A stretch of DNA of 64,000 nt from the NCBI RefSeq assembly GCF_022548875.1, contig NZ_JAKZEW010000002.1:898-64897 (forward strand). Reading direction: 5' to 3'. Source of the stretch: Glycomyces sp. L485. Lineage in GTDB: Bacteria; Actinomycetota; Actinomycetes; Mycobacteriales; Micromonosporaceae. The translations under genes and the position numbers were made by a program. The notes under the pieces are model-generated. The model was not told the origin of the DNA. It made no database searches and worked only from the letters and a program-made list of their open reading frames with translations. Each line of letters begins with the position of its first letter. Position 1 is the stretch's first letter. Positions 8,407-17,535 of the stretch are shown here, one piece after another.

Positions 8407-9132
8407 CTACTGCTGCGGCGGCTGCGGCCACTGGTTCTGCTGGGTCGGCTGGGAGCCTGCATAGCCGGTAGCGTAACCGCCCGGTTGCTGCGGCTGCTGC
8501 TGCGCCGCCTGCTGCGGCGCCGCGGCCTGCTGCTGGGCGGCAGCCTGCTGCTTGGCGGCCTTCGCCGCGGCTTCGTCGGCGCTCCCGGGAACCATGATCG
8601 CGCCGGCCACGAACACGCCGTAGGCGCCGAGCAGCAGGATCGCCGCGATCCACGCCGAGGCGTCCGAGCCGCTGTCGCCGTCGGGCAGGTCGAGCACGAC
8701 GTACAGGAACTCCGCCAAGAACACCGCACCCGCGGCCAGCGTCAACGTCTTCCACAGGGGACGCAGTCGCTCCCCCGCGAACAGCGTCAGCGCGAACATG
8801 ACGATGACGCCCACCAGCGTGGTCTGGACGCCGCCGAACTCGCTGCCGATGTACTCGCCCAGCCTCGTGCTGTCGCTGGTTCCGGCGATGAGTCCTGCCA
8901 GGGCCAGCGCGCCCAGGCCCGACATCCCCAGGATCGCGGACATCGAGGGGACGCCGAGCTTGTCGAACAGCGACGGGCTCTGGGGAGCGTAGGCCGCGTA
9001 CTGCTGCTGCTGGGCCTGCTGAGCCTGGTACTGCGCCTGCGGCGAGGCGTACTGGGGCGGGTACCCCTGCTGTTGCGGTTGGCCGGAGGTCGGCTGCTGC
9101 GGATACCCCGCACCTGATTGCTGTTCACTCAT
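8407..9132 (-). CDS. Four-span membrane protein with Gln/Pro-rich termini
   Basis: The 241-residue product starts at ATG 9132 (MSEQQ). A Gln/Tyr/Pro-rich disordered head covers about residues 1-65. Four predicted spans follow (SAILGMSGLGALALAGLIAG, TTLVGVIVMFALTLFAG, LTLAAGAVFLAEFLYVVLDL and AWIAAILLLGAYGVFVAGAIM), then an Ala/Gln-rich tail (KQQAAAQQQ...). The ribosome-binding site is weak (GATGAAG). A longer frame upstream to 9414 is not supported. The family is unknown to me; low-complexity ends of this type are common among actinobacterial envelope proteins. The 202-base gap to the divergent aldehyde dehydrogenase probably holds both promoters. Confidence 0.75.
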   Translation of the reverse strand: MSEQQSGAGYPQQPTSGQPQQQGYPPQYASPQAQYQAQQAQQQQYAAYAPQSPSLFDKLGVPSMSAILGMSGLGALALAGLIAGTSDSTRLGEYIGSEFGGVQTTLVGVIVMFALTLFAGERLRPLWKTLTLAAGAVFLAEFLYVVLDLPDGDSGSDASAWIAAILLLGAYGVFVAGAIMVPGSADEAAAKAAKQQAAAQQQAAAPQQAAQQQPQQPGGYATGYAGSQPTQQNQWPQPPQQ

Positions 9133-9334
9133 TACTTCATCATGCCTTGCGGACGCAAGATCGGGGACAAGCGGGTGCGAAGGGTGCCGGAGAGGTGTCT
9201 GCGCGTCGACGATGGCCCCTCGCAGCAGGCGAGGTACCCGCTCGTCGAGAACAGGGGACCGAAAACTGGTGCGATGCGGGACCACGCGCGCGAGATGAGA
9301 GCGAGCGGCCGATACGAGACCGTAGGCTGGGGGC

Positions 9335-10780
9335 ATGTCGCAACGTCTCCGTCCCGTTTCACCGATTTGGGTGGCAGGCCGTCCGCAGCACGGCGAGGAG
9401 GAATTCTTCGTCACCCATCCCTACGACGACTCGCCGGTGGGCGCCACGTCCTGGGCCACTTCGGGCCAAGTCGAGGCGGCCGTCGCCGCCGCCTCGGGGG
9501 TCGCCCGCGAGGCCGCGGCACTGCCCGCGCACGTCCGCGCCGAAGCGCTCGAACACGTCAGGCGCCGCCTCGACGAGGAGGCCGAGACGTGCGCCGAGCT
9601 CATCACCGCCGAGTCCGGGAAGCCGATCTCGTGGGCCAGGATCGAGGTGCGCCGGGCGGTCTCGACGTTCCGGTGGGCCGCCGAGGAGGCCCGCCGGTTC
9701 TCAGGGGCGGTGCAGCGGCTCGACACCGACGCGTCCGCAGAGGGCCGCATGGCGCTGGTGCGTCGATTCCCGCGCGGCCCGGTAGTGGGCATCACTCCGT
9801 TCAACTTCCCGCTGAATCTGGTGGCGCACAAGATCGGGCCGGCGATCGCCGCGGGCTGCCCGATCGTGCTCAAGCCGGCTCCGGCGACGCCGCTGTCGGC
9901 GCTGCACCTGGGCGCGCTGTTCTCCGAGACCGAGTTGCCTCCGGCGATGCTCTCAGTGCTGCCGGTGCCGAACGAGCGGGCCGGGCAGCTGGTGGAGGAC
10001 TCGCGGCTGCCGGTGGTGTCGTTCACCGGTTCGGCCCCGGTCGGCGCGCAGATCGTCCGGCAGGTCCCGGGCAAGCACGTGACGCTGGAGCTGGGAGGCA
10101 ACGGGGCGGTGCTGGTGGCCGCGGACTACCCGAAGCGGGACTGGGCGGCGGAGCGGATCGCGACGTTCGGGAACTACCAGGCAGGGCAGTCGTGCATCGC
10201 GGTGCAGCGCGTGTACGTGGAGGCCCCCGCGTTCAACGACATGGCGCTGCGGATCACCGAGAAGGTCGAGTCGCTGCCGTCGGGAGACCCGAACGACCCG
10301 GCGTGCAAGGTCGGGCCGATGATCAGCGCCGCGGCGGCCGACCGGGTCGAGTCGTGGGTGGGTGACGCGGTCGAGGCCGGCGCGAAGGTGCTGTGCGGCG
10401 GTTCGCCGCGCTCGGGCGCGAACCTGGAGCCGACGGTGCTCTCGGACGTGAGGGCGGACGCGCTGGTACTGCGCGAGGAGGTATTCGGGCCGGTGCTGGT
10501 GCTGCAGAGCGTGGACTCGTTCGAGGCGGGCCTGGCCGCGATCAACGACTCCAAGTACGGGCTGCAGGCGGGGGTGTTCACCGAGAACCTGCCGCAGGCG
10601 ATGAAGGCGCATCGGGAGTTGGAGGTCGGCGGCGTCGTCATCGGCGACGTGCCGTCGTTCCGGGCCGATCAGATGCCGTACGGGGGCGTGAAGGCGTCCG
10701 GGATCGGCCGGGAGGGTGTGGCGTCCGCGATGGACGATTACACGGTCGAGCGGGTCCTGGTCATCCCAGATACGCTGTAG
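9335..10780 (+). CDS. NAD(P)-dependent aldehyde dehydrogenase
   Basis: This enzyme oxidises an aldehyde to the acid; the substrate is not predictable. The 481-residue length is normal. Conserved motifs are GITPFNFPLNL (about 150-160), the Lys of CPIVLKPAPATPLSA (about 178), the general-base Glu in LELGGN (about 252), the catalytic Cys in GQSCIAVQR (about 287) and EEVFGPVLV near 385. The start is ATG 9335 (MSQRLRPVSP). The downstream gene begins four bases after the stop, so the two may be co-transcribed, but no functional link is evident. Confidence 0.93.
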   Translation: MSQRLRPVSPIWVAGRPQHGEEEFFVTHPYDDSPVGATSWATSGQVEAAVAAASGVAREAAALPAHVRAEALEHVRRRLDEEAETCAELITAESGKPISWARIEVRRAVSTFRWAAEEARRFSGAVQRLDTDASAEGRMALVRRFPRGPVVGITPFNFPLNLVAHKIGPAIAAGCPIVLKPAPATPLSALHLGALFSETELPPAMLSVLPVPNERAGQLVEDSRLPVVSFTGSAPVGAQIVRQVPGKHVTLELGGNGAVLVAADYPKRDWAAERIATFGNYQAGQSCIAVQRVYVEAPAFNDMALRITEKVESLPSGDPNDPACKVGPMISAAAADRVESWVGDAVEAGAKVLCGGSPRSGANLEPTVLSDVRADALVLREEVFGPVLVLQSVDSFEAGLAAINDSKYGLQAGVFTENLPQAMKAHRELEVGGVVIGDVPSFRADQMPYGGVKASGIGREGVASAMDDYTVERVLVIPDTL

Positions 10781-10783
10781 CGC

Positions 10784-11347
10784 ATGAGCTACCCCCCGCA
10801 TGCGTCGGTCCATTCACCCCGGAATCCGTACACGCCGCAGGGTGGGCGGCCCGGTCCGCCCCGCCGGAACATGGCGCTCGTCGGCGGCATCGTCGTCGGT
10901 TGCACGGCCTTGCTGCTCGGCTCGATCCTGATGGTGGCGTTCGTCGTCAACCGCGGCGGTGGGAACGCCGCGGCCGAGGATCCGGCGGAGACCACCGACG
11001 GTGCCGAGGAGGCCGGCATCGAGTCGGGGTCCAACGACCCCGAGGAGGTCGCGGTGACGGTGGCCGAGATCCTGTACGGCCTGAGCGGTGAGGGCTCGGA
11101 AGGCTATGTCTGCGCCGATCCGAGCTCCGCGCTCGCGGACGTCGAGCAGACCGGCGCCATCGCGGCCGAGATGCTCGGAGAGCTCAGTGAGCTGCTGGAG
11201 GGCGTCACCGCCACCGGTTCCTCGCGGGAGGGCGATGCGATGCTGGTGGACGTCGCGTTCATCGCCTCGGGGGCCCAGAGCCCGGCGGGCACGGTCGAGC
11301 TCGTCGTCGAGGACGGCCTGTGGAAGGCGTGCGACTTCACTTACTGA
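10784..11347 (+). CDS. Single-span membrane protein, first of three tandem relatives
   Basis: The 187-residue product has a Pro/His-rich cytosolic head and one span at about 30-54 (ALVGGIVVGCTALLLGSILMVAFVV). An acidic Ala/Glu linker and a small extracytoplasmic domain follow. The domain contains LVDVAFIASG and LVVEDGLWKACDF, a pattern resembling lipoprotein-type ligand or stress domains with a beta-hairpin end. The span is nearly the same as in the next gene (VGGIVVGCT vs IGGIVVGCT), which indicates common descent. The ectodomain differs from the other two and has only two Cys. Function is unknown. Confidence 0.75.
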   Translation: MSYPPHASVHSPRNPYTPQGGRPGPPRRNMALVGGIVVGCTALLLGSILMVAFVVNRGGGNAAAEDPAETTDGAEEAGIESGSNDPEEVAVTVAEILYGLSGEGSEGYVCADPSSALADVEQTGAIAAEMLGELSELLEGVTATGSSREGDAMLVDVAFIASGAQSPAGTVELVVEDGLWKACDFTY

Positions 11348-11395
11348 CGACCGGGGCCCTCGGAACGCATTGACACCGCCTTATAGCTTGGCATC

Positions 11396-12244
11396 ATGAG
11401 CGTCCCTCCGAACTACAGCGTTCCGCCCGAGCGCCCGCCGACCCCGGACTACGGGTTTCAACCACAGCATGGCGGCCCGACGGCCCCGGAGGATCCCAAG
11501 CCGCGCAACTACGCCCTCATCGGCGGCATCGTCGTGGGCTGCACCGTGCTCGGGCTCGGGACGATCCTGCTGCTCGCACTCGGGCTCACCAGGGGCGGCG
11601 AGGAGGCCGACCCCCCGGCCGCCGCGGCCGAGACGACCTCTGCGGCCGAGGAGGAGGCGACGACGCCCCAGGCCGAGGAGACCACGACCGAGGCCGCCGA
11701 CGACGAGATCGGCCGGTGTCTGATCCGCGAGCCCGCGATCATCGGGGACGGCCTGGAGCTGCTGGACTCCTGCGAGGACCCCGAGGCGTTCTGGACGATC
11801 ACGAACATGTCCTACGACGTCGACGCGGACGTCGACGACGAGGGGGGCCTGGCCGACACACAGGTCGCCTACGATCTGTGCGGCGAGGAGTACGGTGCCG
11901 CCCGGCTCGGCGAGACGTGGACGAACTGGCACTGGGTGTACTCCTCGGGCACGGTCGACTCCCTGTACTGCATCGAGGCGATCGGGAACCCCGACGACGA
12001 AGGGCGCCTGCCGTACACACCGGACACCGACGACTGCTTCCCCGACGCCGCCGAGTGGTGGATCGTCCCCTGCGACTCGGACCTGGCGGCCTACGAGGTG
12101 ACCGACACGATCGAGTTCGACGAGCCGCGGGAGCTCGACGACGACGAGGCCACGGCGGAGGCCGCCTGCGACAGCGATTTCTACTGGAAGGTAGTCGACG
12201 TCGAGGACCGCACCACCGCGATCCTCTGCGGCAACGAGCGGTAG
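11396..12244 (+). CDS. Membrane-anchored eight-cysteine surface protein, paralogue A
   Basis: The 282-residue protein has a Pro-rich head and a span at about 42-63 (ALIGGIVVGCTVLGLGTILLLAL). An acidic Ala/Glu/Thr linker leads to a C-terminal extracytoplasmic domain with eight Cys in the contexts GRC, DSC, LCGEEYG, YCIEAIGNP, DDCF, PCDSDL, ACDSD and LCGNE. The same eight positions recur in the next gene, so four conserved disulphides are likely. Hallmarks are CGEEYGAxxLGE, AIGNPDxEGR and EDRTTAILCG. Function is unknown. It lies 48 bases after the first relative and 57 before the next, each preceded by its own AT-richer spacer. Confidence 0.8.
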   Translation: MSVPPNYSVPPERPPTPDYGFQPQHGGPTAPEDPKPRNYALIGGIVVGCTVLGLGTILLLALGLTRGGEEADPPAAAAETTSAAEEEATTPQAEETTTEAADDEIGRCLIREPAIIGDGLELLDSCEDPEAFWTITNMSYDVDADVDDEGGLADTQVAYDLCGEEYGAARLGETWTNWHWVYSSGTVDSLYCIEAIGNPDDEGRLPYTPDTDDCFPDAAEWWIVPCDSDLAAYEVTDTIEFDEPRELDDDEATAEAACDSDFYWKVVDVEDRTTAILCGNER

Positions 12245-12301
12245 CGGGGCGAATGGGCCATTCCGCCCACCAGGACTGAGCATTGCTCATAGTCTGGGGC
12301 C

Positions 12302-13279
12302 ATGGTCGAGCCTCCGAACTACGGCAGTCCGCCACCGGGCCCCGATCCCCAGTACCAGTGGGGACGCGGACCCGAGCGGCCGGGCGGCCCTGGCCCGCCG
12401 CAGTATCCGCCGCCGGACCAGGACCCGGGCTTCGGACCGGGCGGCGCGCAGCCGCCCTACCCCCCTGGCGGTCCTCCCGGCGGTCCGCCGGGCGGCTATC
12501 CGGCCCAGTTCGGGCCGCAGGAGCCGCGCCGGAACCGGACTGGACTCATCATCGGGATCGTCATCGCGGCGGTCGTCCTCGTAGCGGCGCTCGCACTGCT
12601 CGGCCTGAGCCTGCTCGGCGGTGACGACGAGCCCGAACCCGGCGCGGCCGAGGACACCTCCGAGGAGGTCACGACAGAGGAGGAGCCCACGGAGGAGGAG
12701 ACCACCGCACCGCCCGCGGCCGGCGAGGCGGTCGGCCTGTGCCTGCCGCGCGAGCCGCAGGTCTCGGGATTCTCCTTCGACTTCGGCACCTCCTGCGACA
12801 GCGACGCGGCGTTCTGGGAGGTCACCGCCGCCTCCGGTGCGGTCGGCGCGAGCGTCGACACCGAAGGCAGGCTCGTGGACCCGCAGGCGGCCTTTCAGGT
12901 CTGCGGCGAGGAGTACGGGGCGTTCCAGCTCGGCGAGCTGTGGAAGGACTGGTACTTCACCTACGACGACGCGACACTCGTCGTCGAGGAGCTGTACTGC
13001 GTCCAGGCCATCGGCAACCCGGACCCCGAAGGCCGCGAGCCGGTCACGCCCGACACGGGCTCGTGCTTCGACGACTCCGACCACTGGTGGTCCGTGCCGT
13101 GCGACTCCGACCTGGCGCTGTACGAAGTGGTCGACACCCTCACCGTCGACCCGCCCGAGGAGATGAGCACCGACGAGGCGAACGACGCCTCGACGCCGTG
13201 CTCCGGAGGCGAGTTCTTCTGGCAGGTCACCGACGTGGAGGGCCGCACCACCGCGATCCTCTGCGGTGACGAGGTCTGA
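12302..13279 (+). CDS. Membrane-anchored eight-cysteine surface protein, paralogue B
   Basis: The 325-residue product has a long Gly/Pro/Tyr-rich cytosolic head (about 1-78), one span at about 80-101 (GLIIGIVIAAVVLVAALALLGL) and an acidic Glu/Thr linker. Its eight-Cys ectodomain is co-linear with that of the upstream gene: CGEEYGAFQLGE, YCVQAIGNPDPEGR, PCDSDLALYEV and EGRTTAILCGDE. Tandem duplication is the simplest explanation. It is convergent with pstB, whose last base is the next base, leaving no room for a terminator. Confidence 0.8.
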   Translation: MVEPPNYGSPPPGPDPQYQWGRGPERPGGPGPPQYPPPDQDPGFGPGGAQPPYPPGGPPGGPPGGYPAQFGPQEPRRNRTGLIIGIVIAAVVLVAALALLGLSLLGGDDEPEPGAAEDTSEEVTTEEEPTEEETTAPPAAGEAVGLCLPREPQVSGFSFDFGTSCDSDAAFWEVTAASGAVGASVDTEGRLVDPQAAFQVCGEEYGAFQLGELWKDWYFTYDDATLVVEELYCVQAIGNPDPEGREPVTPDTGSCFDDSDHWWSVPCDSDLALYEVVDTLTVDPPEEMSTDEANDASTPCSGGEFFWQVTDVEGRTTAILCGDEV

Positions 13280-14131
13280 TCAGCCGAAGCGGCCGGTGAT
13301 GTAATCCTCGGTGCGCGAGTCGGACGGGTTGGAGAACAGCTTCTGCGTGTCGTCGAACTCGACGAGGTACCCGAAGCGCTCCCCGGTGTCGTCCACATCG
13401 GCCGAGTAGAACGCCGTCGAATCCGAGACTCGCGCGGCCTGCTGCATGTTGTGGGTGACGATGACAATCGTGTAGTCCTCGACGAGCTCGTTCATGAGCT
13501 CCTCGATGCGGGCCGTCGCGATCGGGTCGAGCGCCGAACAGGGCTCGTCCATGAGCAGGACCTCGGGCTGCACGGCGATGGCGCGCGCGATGCACAGGCG
13601 CTGCTGCTGGCCGCCCGAGAGCGCCAGAGCGCTCTTCTTCAGCGTGTCCTTGACCTCGTCCCACAGGGCGGCGCCTCGCAGGGCCCGCTCGACCCGGTCG
13701 GACAGGTCGTCGGTCATGCCGTTGATGCGCAGGCCGTAGGCGACGTTGTCGAAGATCGACTTGGGGAACGGGTTGGCCTTCTGGAAGACCATGCCGATGT
13801 GGCGCCGCACGGCGATCGGGTCGACGCCGGAGGCGTAGATGTCCTGACCGTGGTAGGTGATCGCACCGGTGACGCGGGCGCCGGGGATGAGGTCGTTCAT
13901 GCGGTTGATCGAGCGCAGCACCGTCGACTTGCCGCAGCCGGAGGGGCCGATCATCGCGGTGATGCGGTTGCGCGCGACCGGAAGCGAGACGTCCCGCACG
14001 GCGTGGGCCTTGCCGTAGTGGACATCGACGCCCTTGAGCTCGATGATCGTCTCAGTGGCCTGCCGGGTTCCGGGGGCCTTCGTCTCGACCTGGACCGGTT
14101 CGGTCCGCTGGCCGCTCTCGTTCACTGGCAC
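13280..14131 (-). CDS. pstB: Phosphate ABC transporter ATP-binding protein PstB, solitary
   Basis: PstB energises high-affinity phosphate uptake through PstA and PstC. The 283-residue protein has Walker [10 protein letters not shown] (about 62-70), the PstB-specific Q-loop region [19 protein letters not shown], the signature LSGGQQQR, Walker [14 protein letters not shown], and the H-loop [14 protein letters not shown]. The start is GTG 14131, with GGAG six bases upstream; a roughly 28-residue N-terminal extension precedes the usual domain. The gene is alone: neither pstA, pstC, pstS nor phoU is next to it. It presumably works with permeases encoded elsewhere. Confidence 0.93.
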   Translation of the reverse strand: MPVNESGQRTEPVQVETKAPGTRQATETIIELKGVDVHYGKAHAVRDVSLPVARNRITAMIGPSGCGKSTVLRSINRMNDLIPGARVTGAITYHGQDIYASGVDPIAVRRHIGMVFQKANPFPKSIFDNVAYGLRINGMTDDLSDRVERALRGAALWDEVKDTLKKSALALSGGQQQRLCIARAIAVQPEVLLMDEPCSALDPIATARIEELMNELVEDYTIVIVTHNMQQAARVSDSTAFYSADVDDTGERFGYLVEFDDTQKLFSNPSDSRTEDYITGRFG

Positions 14132-14252
14132 GCGAACTCCAATCGCCGAATTTCAACCGCCGTTAACGTGTCCTGTACTCATGGAATGCGATACAGGTGC
14201 ACACCAGTGGGCTTGCAGATGAACGGAGCGTGAACGACGCTTGAGATGCGTC

Positions 14253-15107
14253 TCAGGCGTGCTCGGGCGGCAGGAGCTCGTCGTTCGGGTAGCCGCCGAG
14301 CAGGTCGTCGGAAGCCGTCAGGGTGAACTCCTCGCCGAGGCCGACGGTCGCGAGATCGGCCGGGGTCGACACGTCGCCGTCTTCGGCGAGCTCCATGAGC
14401 ATGCCGCGGATGACCTGCGGCGGGACGCCCGCGTCGTCCCCGAGTGAGACGAGGTCGAGGGTCACTGTGGCGGAGGACGCGCCGCCCGGCAGCGCGAAGT
14501 GTCCCTCGTCGTCGAACTCGTATTCGACGCCGCCGACGCGCCTTACGGCGATCGCGGTGAGCTCTTCGAGGTCGCCGCGCTGGTCGGCGGCCTCCTCGAT
14601 CGCCTCAAGCTTGTCGAAGGCGAGCACGTCGAACGGGTTGATGTACAGCTGGGGCGAGACGTGCAGCTGGCCGTCGCGGGTCTCGCCGCGGTACAGCCCG
14701 AGGGCGAGCAGGAACTCGAGCAGGTCGCGGACGGTGTGCGGGACGGGCAGGCCGCTGCGCTCGCAGTGCGTGGTGAACGTCGCGATGCGCTCCGAGCGCT
14801 CGGCGGTGGCGCGGTCGTACTCCTCGCGGGCCTCCTTCTCGACGACCTCCGGGGAGGCGCCGTAGTGGTGCTCGCGGGCCTCGGCGATCCAGTCGTCGAC
14901 ATCGCCGGGGTCGCACCAGACCGGCTCGTTCCAGATGTCCTCCTCGGGGAAGACGTCCGCCCACCAGGTCGCCGGGAACGGGTTCAGCGACGGGACGGTA
15001 CGGAACAGCTCTATGCTGCACGGCATGAGCCTGATCCACGCGGGGTGCATCGGGGCTTGGACCGGGCCGGACTCGTCGCCGCCGAACGGCCTTTCGAAAG
15101 CTTCCAC
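14253..15107 (-). CDS. Hypothetical soluble protein
   Basis: This large, acidic, soluble protein has no signal or span. I place the start at GTG 15107 (284 residues) because the upstream in-frame codons encode Arg/Pro-rich sequence unlike the rest, but no strong ribosome-binding site confirms this. Visible features are a Trp/Pro-rich head (FPATWWADVFPEEDIWNEP), a long charged helix (EVVEKEAREEYDRATAERSE), and a C-terminal part with LTAIAVRRVGGVEYEFDDEG and a beta-rich segment. No family is recognised. Confidence 0.6.
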   Translation of the reverse strand: MEAFERPFGGDESGPVQAPMHPAWIRLMPCSIELFRTVPSLNPFPATWWADVFPEEDIWNEPVWCDPGDVDDWIAEAREHHYGASPEVVEKEAREEYDRATAERSERIATFTTHCERSGLPVPHTVRDLLEFLLALGLYRGETRDGQLHVSPQLYINPFDVLAFDKLEAIEEAADQRGDLEELTAIAVRRVGGVEYEFDDEGHFALPGGASSATVTLDLVSLGDDAGVPPQVIRGMLMELAEDGDVSTPADLATVGLGEEFTLTASDDLLGGYPNDELLPPEHA

Positions 15108-15343
15108 TCGTCGAAGGTAGCAGCGCGGGCCGACGGCGCCGCACGGCTCGGCCCCAGCGTGGTTCGCCTGTAGCGGAATCGGGGCCGCGGGCGGTTTGCG
15201 CGGTGGTGCCGCCACGGCGTTTTGTCATCAGTGTTGCTCAGTGCTCGTCGAATGCCTTTTGCATCGAGACAGATCGCGGCGCGGTCGACCCAGCCTTGCA
15301 CACCGTGCTCATGACCCCGTTCGCCCCCGAGGCGTGGCGCTGT

Positions 15344-15550
15344 TCACCGGCTGAGACCGGCGGCGCCGTCGAGGCGGGCGGCCCTCAGGTCCGGCTCGAA
15401 GTCCGCGAGGTCCTCGGCGGGAAGATATTCGAGCATCCTGACCTGCTGAGCCAGCAACTGACCGACCTCGACGATCTGATCGGCGGCGTTGATGACGAGC
15501 CAGTGCTCGTACTCGGCGTATCGTTCCTCGACCTGCGCCTCGGCGGTCAC
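15344..15550 (-). CDS. Small acidic protein, 68 residues
   Basis: A GTG at 15550 is preceded by GGGAGGA at ideal spacing, which decides the start. The frame can be extended further upstream only into Arg-rich, non-protein-like codons. The product is mostly helical and acidic (VEERYAEYEHWLVINAAD, then VEVGQLLAQQVRMLEYLPAEDL) and ends in LDGAAGLSR. It looks like a small soluble regulatory or structural protein, and no family is recognised. It lies 122 bases downstream of the thioredoxin/NHL gene on the same strand. Confidence 0.55.
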   Translation of the reverse strand: MTAEAQVEERYAEYEHWLVINAADQIVEVGQLLAQQVRMLEYLPAEDLADFEPDLRAARLDGAAGLSR

Positions 15551-15672
15551 CTGGTTCCTCCCTTGAGCGATGTCATCTGGCAAAGCTAATGCGCGCGCCC
15601 CCGGCGCGCTCCGCCGACACGCCGCGCGGCGGCGAAACGGAGCGGACCTGCCCGTCCACTCGGCCGACGGGT

Positions 15673-17454
15673 TCAAGACCGCAGGACGAGCCGGAGCGTG
15701 TCGGTGCCGCCTGGGGCGACTTCGACGGGGACGCCCCAGTCCTGGCGGGTGAGGTGGCAGGCGGGGTGCTCGGCCTCGGCGTCGCAGGTCGCGACCTGCG
15801 CGACGACTTGGAGGACGCCGCGGTCACCATACTCCCGGGCCAGTTCGATCTCGCGCGCGAGCTCCTCGCCGGGACCCGATCCGGCCTCGAGCAGCCGGGG
15901 CGGGTCGGCCGAGACCTTCACCGAGATCGGGGAGCCGAAGCTGAAGTCGAGCTTGTGCCCGGCGGCCGGCTCGAACAGGACCTCCAAGCGGAGCTTCCCG
16001 GGGGCGACGGCGGTGCGCTTGCGAGTCACGCGGTGGTGCTCGCCTTCCACGGCGGTCTCGGCGAGACCGGGGGCGACCAGGCGGTGCGCGGCCGATTCGA
16101 CGACGACGAGGCGCCCGCCCGCGACGACGACGTCGCTGGGTTCGGCCAGTCCGGCCGCCAGCGTGGTGACTTCCCCGAAGGTCGGGTCGTAGCAGCGCAG
16201 AGCGCCGTTGTAGGTGTCGGCGACGGCGACGCGCCCGTCGGGCAGGACGCCGACGCCGAGCGGGTGCTGCATGAGCGCGTCGGCGGCCGGACCGTCGACG
16301 TGCCCGAAGTCGAACAGGCCGTGGCCGACGGCGGTGCGCATCCGGCCGTGCTCGACGTAGCGCAGCGCGGAGGTCTCCGAGTCGACCAGCCACAGCCGCT
16401 CGCCGTCGGCGGCCAGTCCGGAGGGTTGGGCCATCCACACCTCGGCGAGCGGGCCGTCCTTGAGGCTCTCGACGGTGGTGCCGGCCCAGGGGCCGGCCGT
16501 GCCGGCGACGGGGTCGAAGTACCAGAGCTGGTGGATCCCGGCCATCGCGACGATGATCTTCCCGTCGAACCAGGCGACGTCCCATGGAGAGGAGAGGTCC
16601 ACTTCGGTCGCGGCGCCGGGGCCGCCGGTGCGCCACTGGTTCCCGGTGCCGGCGACGGTGGTGACGGCGCCGTCGGACAGGCGCAGCCCGCGCAGGAGGT
16701 GGTTCACGGTGTCGGCGACGACGACGTCGTAGCCGAGGAGCCCGGCGACGTCTTCGGGCAGCAGCGCCAGGCCTTGCGGTTCGCTGAACTCGGGTGCCGT
16801 GCCGTCGGCGCGGCCGCGCTCGCCTGAGCCGACGACGGCCTTCACGGTTCGGAGGTCGGCGCCGAGGCGCACGAGGCGGTGGCGGGCGGAGTCGGAGACG
16901 AGGAGGTCGCCGCCGGGCAGGGGCAGGGCTTTACCGGGAAAGCGCAGCGCGGTCTCGGCCTGCGGCGGGGCGACGTACGGGGAGCCGGCGGGGTCGAGGG
17001 CGCCGTGCCGCTCGACGAGGCCGCCGACGACCGCGTCGAGCGCCTCCAGGTGCCCTTCGCCGGCCATGGTGGACACGACGTAGCCGGCCGGGTCGATGAC
17101 GACGAGGGTCGGCCAGGCGCGCGCGGCGTAGGCGTCCCAAGTGGTCAGGTCGGGGTCGTCGAGGACGGGGTGGGCGACGCCGTAGCGTTCGACGGCGGCG
17201 GCCAGGGCCTCCGGGTCGCGTTCGTGGTCGAACTTCGGGGAGTGGACGCCGACGATGACGAGCGCACCGCCGTACTTCGCCTCGAGGGGCCGCAGTTCGT
17301 CCAGCACGTGCAGGCAGTTGATGCAGCAGAAGGTCCAGAAGTCGAGGACTACGACTTTTCCTCGGAGGCGCTCCAGATCGAGGGAGCGCCCGCCGGTGTT
17401 GAGCCACCCGCGGCCGACGAGCGGGGCGGCGCGCACGCGAGACTGAGTCACCAC
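15673..17454 (-). CDS. Thioredoxin-like and NHL-repeat protein (NHLRC2-type)
   Basis: The 593-residue protein joins an N-terminal thioredoxin-like domain to a six-bladed NHL beta-propeller and a C-terminal beta domain, the order seen in NHLRC2. The redox site is DFWTFCCINC, with CxxC at Cys44-Cys47. The cis-Pro region is RAWPTLVVID at about 118. Propeller repeats are visible as DLLVSDSARHRLVRL, DVVVADTVNHLLRGL and RVAVADTYNGALRCYD. There is no signal peptide, so it should be cytosolic. The start is GTG 17454. A thiol-redox or scaffolding role is likely; the substrate is unknown. Confidence 0.88.
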   Translation of the reverse strand: MVTQSRVRAAPLVGRGWLNTGGRSLDLERLRGKVVVLDFWTFCCINCLHVLDELRPLEAKYGGALVIVGVHSPKFDHERDPEALAAAVERYGVAHPVLDDPDLTTWDAYAARAWPTLVVIDPAGYVVSTMAGEGHLEALDAVVGGLVERHGALDPAGSPYVAPPQAETALRFPGKALPLPGGDLLVSDSARHRLVRLGADLRTVKAVVGSGERGRADGTAPEFSEPQGLALLPEDVAGLLGYDVVVADTVNHLLRGLRLSDGAVTTVAGTGNQWRTGGPGAATEVDLSSPWDVAWFDGKIIVAMAGIHQLWYFDPVAGTAGPWAGTTVESLKDGPLAEVWMAQPSGLAADGERLWLVDSETSALRYVEHGRMRTAVGHGLFDFGHVDGPAADALMQHPLGVGVLPDGRVAVADTYNGALRCYDPTFGEVTTLAAGLAEPSDVVVAGGRLVVVESAAHRLVAPGLAETAVEGEHHRVTRKRTAVAPGKLRLEVLFEPAAGHKLDFSFGSPISVKVSADPPRLLEAGSGPGEELAREIELAREYGDRGVLQVVAQVATCDAEAEHPACHLTRQDWGVPVEVAPGGTDTLRLVLRS

Positions 17455-17535
17455 CAGAGCCTAGCGCGCACGAGAACCCGTGATCCTACAGGACATATCC
17501 AATACGATCACGGTCAGATCGCGTTTGAACTGGGA

